This document shows positions 10,023 to 18,838 of a stretch of DNA of 64,000 nucleotides, piece by piece. This DNA comes from JBCCJA01 sp039045975 (GTDB taxonomy: Bacteria > Planctomycetota > Planctomycetia > Planctomycetales > Planctomycetaceae). Both the position numbers and the translations under genes were made by a program. The notes beneath the pieces are model-generated. The model ran no database searches. It worked only from the letters and a program-made list of their open reading frames with translations, and had not been told where the DNA came from. The stretch covers positions 43,545-107,544 of the forward strand of contig JBCCJA010000007.1 in assembly GCA_039045975.1 (NCBI GenBank). Direction: 5' to 3'. The number at the start of each line of letters is the position of its first letter. Position 1 is the stretch's first letter.

Positions 10023-11525
10023 TCAACGCTTCACGGCGGAGATGCCCCGCCGGAACGCCTCCCGCATCACCTCGACCGGCGGGTCGACGTCGTGGAACGC
10101 CCGGAACTGGGCCGCGGCCTGCCGGACGAACATCTCGACGCCGCTGACCGTCGCAGCGCCGCGGGCCCGCGCCCGCTTCAGCAACAGCGTGTTTTCCGGG
10201 TTGTAAATCGTGTCGAAGACGACGGCGCCGTCCGCGACGGCGTTCTCTGGGAGCGGCGCGGCGTCGGGCTCGGGGTGCATGCCGACCGGCGTGCCGTTGA
10301 CCACGATGTCGTACTGGCGGGCCGAGCGGTTCTCCCAGGTCACGCTGACGCAGCCGAGTTCCTCCGCGAGCGCCGCCGTCTTCTCGGCCGTCCGCCCGCA
10401 GATCGTGACAGCCGCCCCGGCGTCCATCAGCCCGCTGGCGACGGCCCGCGTCACGCCGCCGGCCCCGAGCACGAGGGCGGTCTTTCGCTCGAGCGTCGCC
10501 GCCGGGTCGGTCGTCCGCATCGCGTCGACGAGGCTCGATAGCGCCGCCGGCAGGTCGGTGTTGGACGCCGTCCACTTGCCGTCTTCGCCCCGCACGAGCG
10601 TGTTCGCGGCCCCGATCCGCGTCGCGGCCGGATCGCGGCTGTCGGCCCACGCGAGGGCTGCTTCTTTGTGCGGGATCGTCACGCTGAAGCCGCCGAACCC
10701 GACCTCCGCGAGCGTCTCGACGCCCTCTTCGAACTCGTCTTTGGGCAGCAGAATCGGCACGTAGGCCGCGTCGAGGCCGGCGTCTTCGATCGCCGCGTTG
10801 TGGACGGCGGGGCTGAGGCTCTGGGCGATCGGGTCGCCGAGGACCGCGAACAGACGTGTGTCGGGCCCGACCGCGTCGTAACGCCACGCCCGCAGCTGCT
10901 CATAAGAGACCATGCCCGGGGCGAGCGTCCGCCCGCCGCTGAACGAGGCGTACGTCCAAGGCGCCCCGTTCCGCCCGGCCAGGTAGCGGCTGACGAGCCC
11001 CGACGGGCCCATGCAGAACGCGACGGTCGGGACCGGCGTCGCCGCGGCCGCGGCCCGGCGCATCAGTCCCAGCGTCTGCAGATTGTCGGCCGGCCGGGTC
11101 GCCATCGTGACGAGCTTGATGACGTCGGCGTCGGCCGCCGCGGCGACGGCGTGTCGCTCGGCGAGCGCCTCGTCGGACGGCGTGCCGGTGAAATCGTGAT
11201 GACTCACGACCCGCTTCGTGTCGCCGTACCGCGGGATTTTCGGGGCGACGTCGAGTTCGAGGTCGACGTATTCGGCCCCCTCGATGATCGCCGTCCGCAG
11301 CAGCGTCAGCCGGGCCCCCTCGTCGCCCCGCCACTTCCCGCCGTCCTCCTCACGGCGGCAGGTCACGACGACCGGCGTCGGCCGGTCCTTCAGCAACCGC
11401 GGCACATCAGGCTTCGTCAGCCAGTCGAGCCGCAGTTCGACGAGGCCGACGCCGTCGTCGGCCAACTTCTGATGCTCCGCCCGCATCATCGACGTGCGGC
11501 CGCGGGCGAGAGAGACGCAAATCAT
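10023..11525 (-). CDS. aroDE: bifunctional 3-dehydroquinate dehydratase / shikimate dehydrogenase
   Basis: Catalyses two consecutive steps: dehydration of 3-dehydroquinate and NADPH reduction of 3-dehydroshikimate. Residues 1-215 are a type I dehydroquinase (VELRLDW substrate site, His109/110 in RVVSHHDF, Schiff-base Lys137 in ADVIKLVTMA). Residues 224-500 are AroE (SLSPAVHN 236-243, catalytic Lys287 in TIPHKE, SNTD 321-324, NADP loop VLGAGGVTR 352-360, VNGTPVGM). Fusion of the two domains is known from plants, chlamydiae and planctomycetes. The 500-residue length equals the sum of the two enzymes. The ATG at 11525 begins ICVSLARGR, the first strand. Confidence 0.92.
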   Translation of the reverse strand: MICVSLARGRTSMMRAEHQKLADDGVGLVELRLDWLTKPDVPRLLKDRPTPVVVTCRREEDGGKWRGDEGARLTLLRTAIIEGAEYVDLELDVAPKIPRYGDTKRVVSHHDFTGTPSDEALAERHAVAAAADADVIKLVTMATRPADNLQTLGLMRRAAAAATPVPTVAFCMGPSGLVSRYLAGRNGAPWTYASFSGGRTLAPGMVSYEQLRAWRYDAVGPDTRLFAVLGDPIAQSLSPAVHNAAIEDAGLDAAYVPILLPKDEFEEGVETLAEVGFGGFSVTIPHKEAALAWADSRDPAATRIGAANTLVRGEDGKWTASNTDLPAALSSLVDAMRTTDPAATLERKTALVLGAGGVTRAVASGLMDAGAAVTICGRTAEKTAALAEELGCVSVTWENRSARQYDIVVNGTPVGMHPEPDAAPLPENAVADGAVVFDTIYNPENTLLLKRARARGAATVSGVEMFVRQAAAQFRAFHDVDPPVEVMREAFRRGISAVKR

Positions 11526-11529
11526 GGGG

Positions 11530-11629
11530 AGCCGTTAGCTGTGAGCCGCTAGCCGTTAGCTTCGGACGTACCGCTCCACCCGCAGCTCCGGGCCGAGGAG
11601 CTAATAGCTAACCGCTAATAGCCCACGGC
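11530..11629. repeat. intergenic repeat between mutL and aroDE
   Basis: Two related blocks, 11530-11561 and about 11596-11633, are built from GCCGTTAGC/GCTAATAGC-type units in opposite orientation (for example AGCCGTTAGC twice on the left, GCTAATAGC twice on the right). Together they form an imperfect inverted repeat, lower in GC than its surroundings, which occupies the whole gap. Confidence 0.55.
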
Positions 11630-13480
11630 TCACCCGAGCCGACCGAACCTCTTATCCAGTTCCTGCCGGCTCAATACCAGCGCGGTCGGCCGGCCGTGGG
11701 GGCAGTGGTGGGCGTCCTGCGTGACGTCGCGATCGGTGAGCAGGGCGAGCATCTCTTCTTCGGAGAGCCGTTGGCCCGCCTTGATCGCGGCCTTGCAGCT
11801 CATCATGTGCAGCAGCGGGTCGAGGCTGTCGCGGCGGGTCGCGGCCGAGCCCTCGCCGAGGCGGTCGAGCAGGTCTTTGAACAGCCCCGACTGGTCGCCG
11901 TCGCCGAGCATCGCCGGGACCGACGTCAACGCGACCGACCCGCCGCCGAAGTCGTCGACGCCGAAGCCGAGCTTCGCGAACGTCTCGGCCTCCGAGACGG
12001 CGAGGGCGTATTCCCGCGGCGGCAGCTCGACGACGGCCGGCACGAGCAGCCGCTGCGTCTCGACGGCCCCGTCGAGCACCCGCGGCCGCAGCTGCTCGTA
12101 CATGACCCGCTCGTGCAGGGCGTGCTGGTCGATGACGGCGAGCCCGGCGTCGGTCTCGGCGACGATGTACGTGTCCATCACCTGCATCACCCGCGGCGGG
12201 GCGGCGGTGGTCTCGGCCGCTGAGGCTTCGCCGGGCAGTTCGGCTGACTTATCGACGCGGCCTTCTCGGTCCGCGTCGGCGACCGCGAGGGCCGCCCCCG
12301 AGCGTGTCTCTGGGAACGGCTTGAAGGCTGGCGTCGAACCTGGAAGGACCGGTTTTTCCCACGGCAGGTCGAGGCCGGGTGCCGACGAGGGTTCCGGACG
12401 GGCCGGCCCCGGCTCTACATGCGGACGCCGCAGGTGCTCGTCCCCACCGTCGGTCCGCTTGCCCTCGCCGAGCCTCATAGAGCCATCAAGGTCGACGCTG
12501 AGGAACTTCGTCCGCAGCGTCCCGAGGAGCTGCCGGTAGAGCGAACTGCCGTCCTCCAGGCGGACCTCCGACTTCTGCGGGTGGACGTTCACGTCGACCC
12601 GTTCGGGAGGCATCTCCCAGAACAGGACAGCGAGCGGGTGCCGACCGACCATCGTCAGCCCGCGGTAGGCCTCGCCGAGGGCGTGCTGCAGCGACCGGTC
12701 CTGCACCGGCCTGCCGTTGAGGAACACGTACTGACCCTTGCGGGTCGACTTCGTGTGGTCGGGGTGCCCGGCGAAGCCCCACAGGCGGACGCCGTCGGCC
12801 TCGCTCTCGACCGGGAGCATCTTCGCGGCGACCTCCTCGCCGAAGAACAGCCCGATGCGTTCGCTGACGAGTTCCGTCGCCGGCAGGTCGAAGACGGTTT
12901 TCCCGTCGTGCGTCAGCGTCGCGTGTAAGCGCGGGTGGGCGAGCGCGACACGCGTGAAAACCTCCGCGAGGTGTCCGAACTCGGTCGGGACCGTCTTCAG
13001 GAACTTGCGGCGGGCCGGCGTGTTGAAGAACAGCTGCCGGGCCTCGACCGTCGTCCCGACCGGCCCGCCGGCGGGCGTCGGGCCGACGGTCTTGTCGCCC
13101 TCGACGGCGATCTCAGCCCCGACGTCGGCGTCTTTCGCCCGGCTCCGCAGGCGGAACCGGCTGACCGACGCGATCGACGCCAACGCCTCACCGCGGAAGC
13201 CCATCGTGCCGACGCGGAAGAGGTCCTCGGCCTTCGTCAGCTTGCTGGTCGCGTGCGAGCTGACGGCGAGCGGCAGATCGTCGGCGGAAATCCCTCCGCC
13301 GTCGTCGGTGACCGTAATCCGCTCCGTCCCGCCCCGCTCGACGTCGACCGTGACCCGCGTCGCGCCGGCATCAAGACAGTTCTCGACGAGCTCCTTCACG
13401 ACCGACGCGGGCCGCTCGACCACCTCGCCGGCGGCGATCTGGTTGACGACCGTCGGGTCGAGGCGGCGGATCCGTGCCAT
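11630..13480 (-). CDS. mutL: DNA mismatch repair protein MutL
   Basis: Links MutS mismatch recognition to strand removal. The N-terminal GHKL ATPase is complete: VNQIAAGEVVERPASVVKELVENCLDAGA, DDGGGIS, and SSHATSKL before GFRGEALASI. The C-terminal domain has DQHALHERVMYE (about 451-462), an exact match to the endonuclease motif DQHA(X)2E(X)4E, plus CPHGRP (about 593-598), so this is predicted to be a nicking MutL like that of bacteria without MutH. ATG 13480 is chosen over 13495 because GGAG lies 9 bases upstream; this gives 616 residues. It is transcribed divergently from the DUF485 gene. Confidence 0.95.
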   Translation of the reverse strand: MARIRRLDPTVVNQIAAGEVVERPASVVKELVENCLDAGATRVTVDVERGGTERITVTDDGGGISADDLPLAVSSHATSKLTKAEDLFRVGTMGFRGEALASIASVSRFRLRSRAKDADVGAEIAVEGDKTVGPTPAGGPVGTTVEARQLFFNTPARRKFLKTVPTEFGHLAEVFTRVALAHPRLHATLTHDGKTVFDLPATELVSERIGLFFGEEVAAKMLPVESEADGVRLWGFAGHPDHTKSTRKGQYVFLNGRPVQDRSLQHALGEAYRGLTMVGRHPLAVLFWEMPPERVDVNVHPQKSEVRLEDGSSLYRQLLGTLRTKFLSVDLDGSMRLGEGKRTDGGDEHLRRPHVEPGPARPEPSSAPGLDLPWEKPVLPGSTPAFKPFPETRSGAALAVADADREGRVDKSAELPGEASAAETTAAPPRVMQVMDTYIVAETDAGLAVIDQHALHERVMYEQLRPRVLDGAVETQRLLVPAVVELPPREYALAVSEAETFAKLGFGVDDFGGGSVALTSVPAMLGDGDQSGLFKDLLDRLGEGSAATRRDSLDPLLHMMSCKAAIKAGQRLSEEEMLALLTDRDVTQDAHHCPHGRPTALVLSRQELDKRFGRLG

Positions 13481-13616
13481 CTGTCGCGGCTCCATAAAGA
13501 CGCCGGCAGTTTACGATCCCGGCCGGTCGACGCGACCGCACCGCCGAAAACGCATCAACTTTCGCTCACTTCACCATGCGACTATCTTCGCCGACGACTG
13601 TTCTCGGGAGCGTCAT

Positions 13617-13883
13617 GTGTCGGGTCGCGTTCTGTTCGGCGTCTATCTCGCGCTCTATTCGGCCTTCGTGCTCACGAACGCCTTCGCCCCTGGCGTGATG
13701 GAGCGGACGCCCGTTGCGGGCCTCAACGTCGCCGTGCTGAGCGGCTTCGGGCTCATCGTCGCCGCCGTGCTGATGGCCTTGCTATACGAGTGGTTGGGTC
13801 CCGGGGGGCCCGCCGTCGTCGAAGGCGATTCGGTTGATGAAGCCGACCCGGACGCGGCCGGGAACGACGGGGGGCCGACGTGA
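13617..13883 (+). CDS. DUF485 family small membrane protein
   Basis: An 88-residue protein with two membrane spans (VLFGVYLALYSAFVLTNAF and NVAVLSGFGLIVAAVLMALLYEW) and a short acidic tail, typical of DUF485 (YjcH-like) proteins encoded just before acetate/solute symporters. It is too short to stand out in a longer upstream-open frame: the real start is GTG 13617 with GGGAG 6 bases upstream. The stop overlaps the next start by 4 bases (GTGA), so the two are translationally coupled. Confidence 0.8.
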   Translation: MSGRVLFGVYLALYSAFVLTNAFAPGVMERTPVAGLNVAVLSGFGLIVAAVLMALLYEWLGPGGPAVVEGDSVDEADPDAAGNDGGPT

Positions 13884-15811
13884 CCTACGACGCCTCGCCG
13901 CTCGCCGTGGCGGTGTTCCTGGGGTTCGTCGGCGTCACGCTCGGGCTGAGCTTCTGGCTCGGGCGGTCGGCGAAGTCGTCGGCCGGTTTCTTCGCCGCCC
14001 ACGGCCAAATCCCGTGGTTCGTCAACGGCGTCGCGTTCGCGGGCGACTATCTGTCGGCGGCGTCGTTCCTCGGCATCTGCGGGATGATCGCGTTCTACGG
14101 CTACGACGGGTTTCTCTATTCGATCGGCTTTCTCGCCGGCTGGATCGTCGCGTTGTTCGTCGTCGCCGAGCCGATGAAACGCCTCGGCAAGTTCACGTTC
14201 GCCGACGCGCTCGACGCCCGCTTCGATTCGCCCGCGATCAAGCTCTCCGCCGGCGTCGCGACGCTCGCGGTGAGCGTGTTTTATCTGATCCCGCAGATGG
14301 TCGGCGCGGGCGTGCTCGTGCAGCCGCTGCTCGGGCTCGACCACGCCGTCGGCGTGATCCTCGTCGGCGGGACGGTGATCGCGATCGTCGTCACCGCGGG
14401 GATGGTCTCGACGACGTGGGTGCAGTTCCTGAAGGGTTCGCTGTTGGTGGTCTTCAGCGGCGTGCTCGTCGCGATGCTGTGGGCGAAGGGTTTCGAGGTC
14501 GGCTTGCCCGCCGGCGAAAGCCTCGGCCCGTTCGATGCCGCCGAACTCGCCGCGATGCGGCCGGAACGCGACGCGGACGCCGACGGTCCGGTCGGGCCGA
14601 TCGACGCGTCGTGGCAGAACCGCCTGATCGAGGTCACCGACCCGGAGACAGGCCGACCCGCGCGGTACGTCGCCGAGGTGGTCGAGGCCGACCGGGTTCT
14701 GCTGCACGAAACCGTCGAAGTCGTCCGGCCGGACGACGGGCCGATCACGGTCAACGGCCGCGAGGTCGCGGCGGGCGACGTGCTCGGACAACTCCGGCCG
14801 GCCGGCCATCTGACCAAACTGCCGGACGGCGAAACGAAGTCGGGCCCGCTCGGACCGGTCGACTTCCTGGCCACCTTGGGCAAATCGGAGGTCGCGTTAC
14901 CGGCGACCGCCCGCGAGTTCTCCGACGGCTCTCAGACCACGATCTATTACGCAAAGCGGGTCCCGGGTGCCCGGGTTCTGAGGCCGGGAGAGCACCCGCG
15001 GTTCCGCGGGATCCGCGGTGGGAACACGTCGGACAAGCTCAACTTTCTGTCGCTGATGCTCGCGCTGTTCTGCGGCACGGCGTCGCTGCCCCACATCCTG
15101 ATCCGCTATTACACGGTCAATGACGAGGCCGCCGCCCGGAAGAGCACCGTCGTCGGCATCGCGACGATCGGCGCGTTCTACATCCTGACCCTCTACATCG
15201 GCATCGGCGCGATGACGAGCGGGGCGCTCGACCCGTCGAACAGCAATATGGCGGCCCCGCTCCTGGCCCGCAGCCTAGCCGACTGGCTGTTCGCGGTGAT
15301 CTCCGCGATCGCGTTCACAACGGTGCTCGGCACGGTCAGCGGACTGATCCTGGCGTCGGCCGGGGCGGTGACGCACGACCTGATCGGCACGCTCATGCCG
15401 GGCCGGCTGGACGAAGCGGCCCAGGTGCGCGTCGCGAAGGTCGCGTCGGTCGTGATCGGTGTGGCGGCGATCGCGCTGGGCATCGCGTTCCAAGACCTCA
15501 ACGTCAGTTACCTCGTCGGCTGGGCGTTCAGCGTCGCCGCCTCGGCCAATCTGCCGGCGTTGGTGATGTTGCTGTTCTGGCCGCGGACGACGAAGGCCGG
15601 CATCGTCGCGGCGGTGACGGTCGGGATGTTCTCGTCGCTCGCGTGGATCCTGCTCAGCGGCGACACCTTCGAGAAGGTTTACGGGTGGCCGGCGGCCGAG
15701 TCGCCGGTCCCGTTCAGCCAGCCGGGCCTCGTCACGATCCCGCTCGGCTTCCTGACGCTCGTCGTAGTTTCGCTGCTGACACGCCCTATACGAACAGAAG
15801 CGGTGCGGTGA
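13880..15811 (+). CDS. sodium/solute symporter of the acetate permease (ActP) type
   Basis: Member of the sodium:solute symporter family, with about 13 predicted spans. Typical stretches are FFAAHGQIPWFVNGVAFAGDYLSAASFLG near the N-terminus and TASLPHILIRYYTVNDEAAARKST in the middle; the DUF485 partner points to acetate or a similar monocarboxylate. At 643 residues it is longer than ActP because of a hydrophilic insert (about residues 210-385, rich in Asp, Glu, Pro) between two spans. Start GTG 13880. A substrate other than acetate is possible. Confidence 0.8.
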   Translation: MTYDASPLAVAVFLGFVGVTLGLSFWLGRSAKSSAGFFAAHGQIPWFVNGVAFAGDYLSAASFLGICGMIAFYGYDGFLYSIGFLAGWIVALFVVAEPMKRLGKFTFADALDARFDSPAIKLSAGVATLAVSVFYLIPQMVGAGVLVQPLLGLDHAVGVILVGGTVIAIVVTAGMVSTTWVQFLKGSLLVVFSGVLVAMLWAKGFEVGLPAGESLGPFDAAELAAMRPERDADADGPVGPIDASWQNRLIEVTDPETGRPARYVAEVVEADRVLLHETVEVVRPDDGPITVNGREVAAGDVLGQLRPAGHLTKLPDGETKSGPLGPVDFLATLGKSEVALPATAREFSDGSQTTIYYAKRVPGARVLRPGEHPRFRGIRGGNTSDKLNFLSLMLALFCGTASLPHILIRYYTVNDEAAARKSTVVGIATIGAFYILTLYIGIGAMTSGALDPSNSNMAAPLLARSLADWLFAVISAIAFTTVLGTVSGLILASAGAVTHDLIGTLMPGRLDEAAQVRVAKVASVVIGVAAIALGIAFQDLNVSYLVGWAFSVAASANLPALVMLLFWPRTTKAGIVAAVTVGMFSSLAWILLSGDTFEKVYGWPAAESPVPFSQPGLVTIPLGFLTLVVVSLLTRPIRTEAVR

Positions 15812-15879
15812 CTCGACAACGGGCACCGTCCGGACGGTAACCTCCGTCGTCCCAGCATTTGTGGAATTCAGGATCTGCC

Positions 15880-17784
15880 ATGCCTCGCTCGATCGCTGCA
15901 GTTCTCTTTCTCGCGACCGCCGCGTGTCTTTCGCCCGCTTGCGCGGCGGAGATCCAAGGCGAGCTGAAGCAGTGGCACGCCGTCGAGCTCTCGTGGGTCG
16001 GGCCCGAGACCTCCGAGACGGCTTCGCCGAACCCGTTCAGCGATTACCGAATCGACGTCACGTTCACGCACGAGTCGGGCGAGTCGAAGCACGTCGTGCC
16101 CGGCTTTTACGCCGCCGACGGCGATGCCGCCGACTCGGGGGCCGACACGGGCGCGGTCTGGCGTGCCCGCTTCGCCCCGGATCGGACTGGCAAGTGGAAC
16201 TACGCCGTCTCATTCCGGGCCGGTGAGGACGTCGCAGTCGCCGCCGATGCCGCGTCGGGTGCGTCTGCGGGGTTCTTCGACGGGGAGACCGGCTCGATCG
16301 AGGTCGCCGCGACCGACAAGACCGGACGCGACTTCCGCGGACGCGGCAGGCTGGAGTACGTCGGCAAACACCACCTCCGCTTCGCCGGCGACGGGACCTA
16401 TTTCCTCAAGGCCGGGGCCGACGCGCCGGAGAATCTGCTGGCCTATGACGACTTCGACGACACACCCGACACGCCGCGTGGGAAGGTCAACAACACGACG
16501 CAGAAGTATTTGCTCAAAGACTGGTCGCCGCACGCCGGCGACTACGACGCGACTGCGGAAGCCTACACGTGGCGGGGCGGCCGCGGGTCGGAGCTGCTCG
16601 GGGCGATCAAGTACCTGCACGACAAAGGGTTGAACGCCTTTTCGTTCCTGACGTTCAGCGTCGACGGCGACGACGACAACGTCTTTCCTCACCGCCTCCG
16701 CGGCACGGTCGAAGACTATGAGAGCGTCGCGAACGATCGCCGCTGGGGGCATCCGTCCAAGGGCGTGCACCACGACCGGTTCGACGTCTCGGAGTTGGCG
16801 CAGTGGAACCGAGTCTTCGCCTATGGCGACGAACTCGGCATGCACCTGCATTTCAAAACGATGGAGACCGAAAACGAACTGCTCATGGACGGCGGCGACC
16901 TCGGCCGTGAGCGGAAGCTGTACTACCGCGAGCTGATCGCCAGATTCGGCCACCATCTCGCCCTGAACTGGAACCTGGGCGAGGAGATCAACGGTGCCAC
17001 GACCGCCCAGAAGCAGGCGTGGGCCGCCTACTTCTGGAATACCGATCCGTATCGCCACCCGATCGTGATCCACAACATGGGCCAGCCGCACTACGACCTG
17101 ATCGGTCCGTACGACGCGGCGGCCGGGACCGGCTCGGAGCTGACCGGCTTCTCGCTACAGACGAATCGGCCCGATTTCAGCCGCGTCTTCCAGCGGACCC
17201 GCGACTACATCACCCGGTCGGCCGCGGCCGGTAAGCCGTGGGTCGTCGCCTGCGACGAACCGGGCGACGCCCAACACTCGATCCGCCCCGCCGGTGACGA
17301 GGGCAACAGCTGGGAAGACGGCCGCAAGAACGCCTTGTGGGCCAACATCATGGCCGGCGGGGCCGGCTGCGAGTTCTACTTCGGCTACAAACACGCCGAG
17401 TCAGACTTGACCTGCCAGGACTGGCGGAGCCGCGACGGGTTCTGGGACTACTGCCGCCACGCGCTGGAATTCTTCGTCGAAAACGACATCCCGTTCTGGG
17501 ACATGCGGAACGCCGACGCCCTCGTGGGCGGGGCCGACGCCTGGTGCCTCGCCGAGCCGGCCGGCTGCTTCGTGGTATTCCTCAAAGCGGGAGGCGAGGC
17601 GACCCTCGACCTGTCGTCGGCGGCGGGCGAGTTCGACGTCCGCTGGTTCGACCCCCGCAACGGCGGCGGGCTGCAAACGGGCGACGTCAGCGTCGTCGGC
17701 GGGGGCGGACGGGCCGAGTTGGGACCGCCGCCGGGCGAAACGGACCGAGATTGGGCGGTCTTGGTCCGCCCGCGTCGCCGCTGA
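15880..17784 (+). CDS. exported DUF5060 / glycoside-hydrolase-like protein
   Basis: A signal peptide (PRSIAAVLFLATAACLSPACAAE) is followed by a DUF5060 beta domain (LKQWHAVELSWVGPE, NPFSDYRIDVTFTH). A (beta/alpha)8-like region follows, with candidate acid residues in LNWNLGEE and VACDEPGD, and then a C-terminal beta domain (FDVRWFDPRNGG) of the kind annotated as a putative collagen-binding domain. Such proteins are thought to act on polysaccharides outside the cytoplasm; the substrate is unknown. ATG 15880 (AGGA 9 bases upstream) gives a clean signal peptide; an ATG further upstream is less good. Followed by a palindromic hairpin. Confidence 0.75.
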   Translation: MPRSIAAVLFLATAACLSPACAAEIQGELKQWHAVELSWVGPETSETASPNPFSDYRIDVTFTHESGESKHVVPGFYAADGDAADSGADTGAVWRARFAPDRTGKWNYAVSFRAGEDVAVAADAASGASAGFFDGETGSIEVAATDKTGRDFRGRGRLEYVGKHHLRFAGDGTYFLKAGADAPENLLAYDDFDDTPDTPRGKVNNTTQKYLLKDWSPHAGDYDATAEAYTWRGGRGSELLGAIKYLHDKGLNAFSFLTFSVDGDDDNVFPHRLRGTVEDYESVANDRRWGHPSKGVHHDRFDVSELAQWNRVFAYGDELGMHLHFKTMETENELLMDGGDLGRERKLYYRELIARFGHHLALNWNLGEEINGATTAQKQAWAAYFWNTDPYRHPIVIHNMGQPHYDLIGPYDAAAGTGSELTGFSLQTNRPDFSRVFQRTRDYITRSAAAGKPWVVACDEPGDAQHSIRPAGDEGNSWEDGRKNALWANIMAGGAGCEFYFGYKHAESDLTCQDWRSRDGFWDYCRHALEFFVENDIPFWDMRNADALVGGADAWCLAEPAGCFVVFLKAGGEATLDLSSAAGEFDVRWFDPRNGGGLQTGDVSVVGGGGRAELGPPPGETDRDWAVLVRPRRR

Positions 17785-17807
17785 AGCGAGCCGTACGTAA
17801 GCACCGA

Positions 17808-17831
17808 CGCCCGCGGCTCGAGCCGCGGGCG
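17808..17831 (+). terminator. palindromic hairpin after the DUF5060 gene
   Basis: A perfect 24-nt palindrome (CGCCCGCGGCTC and its complement) lies 24 bases after the stop and is followed by TTTCG. It is a probable intrinsic terminator with a short T tract. Confidence 0.55.
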
Positions 17832-18035
17832 TTTCGCATCGACGGATAAACGCAAGCGGATACCAGTTTTTTCCCGATCAAGCGACCTGTCGCGGTTGTC
17901 GGTTCTTCACGCCCGCATTTACTTACAGAGACTGAATCTCAGACACGGTAGTAGCCAACATTCGGCCCTCCCGAATCAGCCAGACCGAAAGCGGATTCAC
18001 AAATTCCGTTATCTCCCTGACTCGAGGACCGTACA

Positions 18036-18737
18036 GTGTTTTTCCCACGTCTGGCTGCAGCAGCGGCACTCCTGCTCGCGGCGGCTTCCCCTGCCGACGC
18101 GGCTTTCTTGACGGAATCGCAGCTTCTCACCCAATTCGGCTTCAATTCCTCGACCCCGGGATCGATCAGTGCGGCCTGGGATTCGTTCAGCACGCCGGTC
18201 GCCGGACCGAACTTCGCAGACGTCGGCAGCTCCGGATTTACCGGTGCGCAGCCGACTGTCACGCAGAACATCCCCGGAGCCTTCATCACCAGCGGCGGAA
18301 ACATCTACTCGTTCCAGGTGGCGACCGATTTCGACGTCGCCGTGCCGACAGGGGTCCTCTCCGGTGACACCACGACGTTCATCGCCCAGATCCGGACTCT
18401 CGGAACCGAGATCGCCCCTGCGTCGTTACTCCTGGGCGCACTCGGAGCAGCACCCGTTGCTCCGGCATCGATCACCGAAATCGCGCGGACACCGCTCGGC
18501 GGCTTCGGAGGCGAGCTCGTCGACCAGTTGATCGTGTGGAATGTGTCGGGGCCTGTCTCGGCCGGATCGCCCGCGTTCGGTCTGGAGTTCAATGCGGCCG
18601 GCAGCAGCATGTCGCTGGATGCACTTCAGATTAACGCCTTCGCGAGCACGGCAGCCGTGCCAGAACCGGGGACCCTGCTCCTCACGGGCATCGGCGCGGT
18701 CGGGGCGGTACTCGTCCGCCGCCGCAAGACGCACTGA
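18036..18737 (+). CDS. PEP-CTERM sorting domain protein
   Basis: A secreted protein of 233 residues with no recognisable enzymatic domain. It has an N-terminal signal peptide (FFPRLAAAAALLLAAASPADA), a beta-rich, Ser/Gly/Thr-rich body, and a C-terminal VPEPGTLLLTGIGAVGAVLVRRRK: a PEP motif, a transmembrane segment and a basic tail. In other bacteria such tails are processed by exosortase and are linked to extracellular polymer export; no exosortase is in this window. The GTG at 18036 is directly followed by the signal peptide. A strong terminator follows. Confidence 0.8.
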   Translation: MFFPRLAAAAALLLAAASPADAAFLTESQLLTQFGFNSSTPGSISAAWDSFSTPVAGPNFADVGSSGFTGAQPTVTQNIPGAFITSGGNIYSFQVATDFDVAVPTGVLSGDTTTFIAQIRTLGTEIAPASLLLGALGAAPVAPASITEIARTPLGGFGGELVDQLIVWNVSGPVSAGSPAFGLEFNAAGSSMSLDALQINAFASTAAVPEPGTLLLTGIGAVGAVLVRRRKTH

Positions 18738-18756
18738 CGTCACGGCTCGATTCGGG

Positions 18757-18791
18757 AGCACGTCCGCGAAATTCGCGGGCGTGCTGTTTTT
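18757..18791 (+). terminator. intrinsic terminator after the PEP-CTERM gene
   Basis: AGCACG-T-CCGCGAA pairs with TTCGCGG-G-CGTGCT (13 bp plus one mismatch) and is followed by GTTTTT, 20 bases after the stop. Confidence 0.8.
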
Positions 18792-18838
18792 GTAACGCAA
18801 TTCCAAAACCCAAGACGAATCTCAACCGGGAGCCCGGC

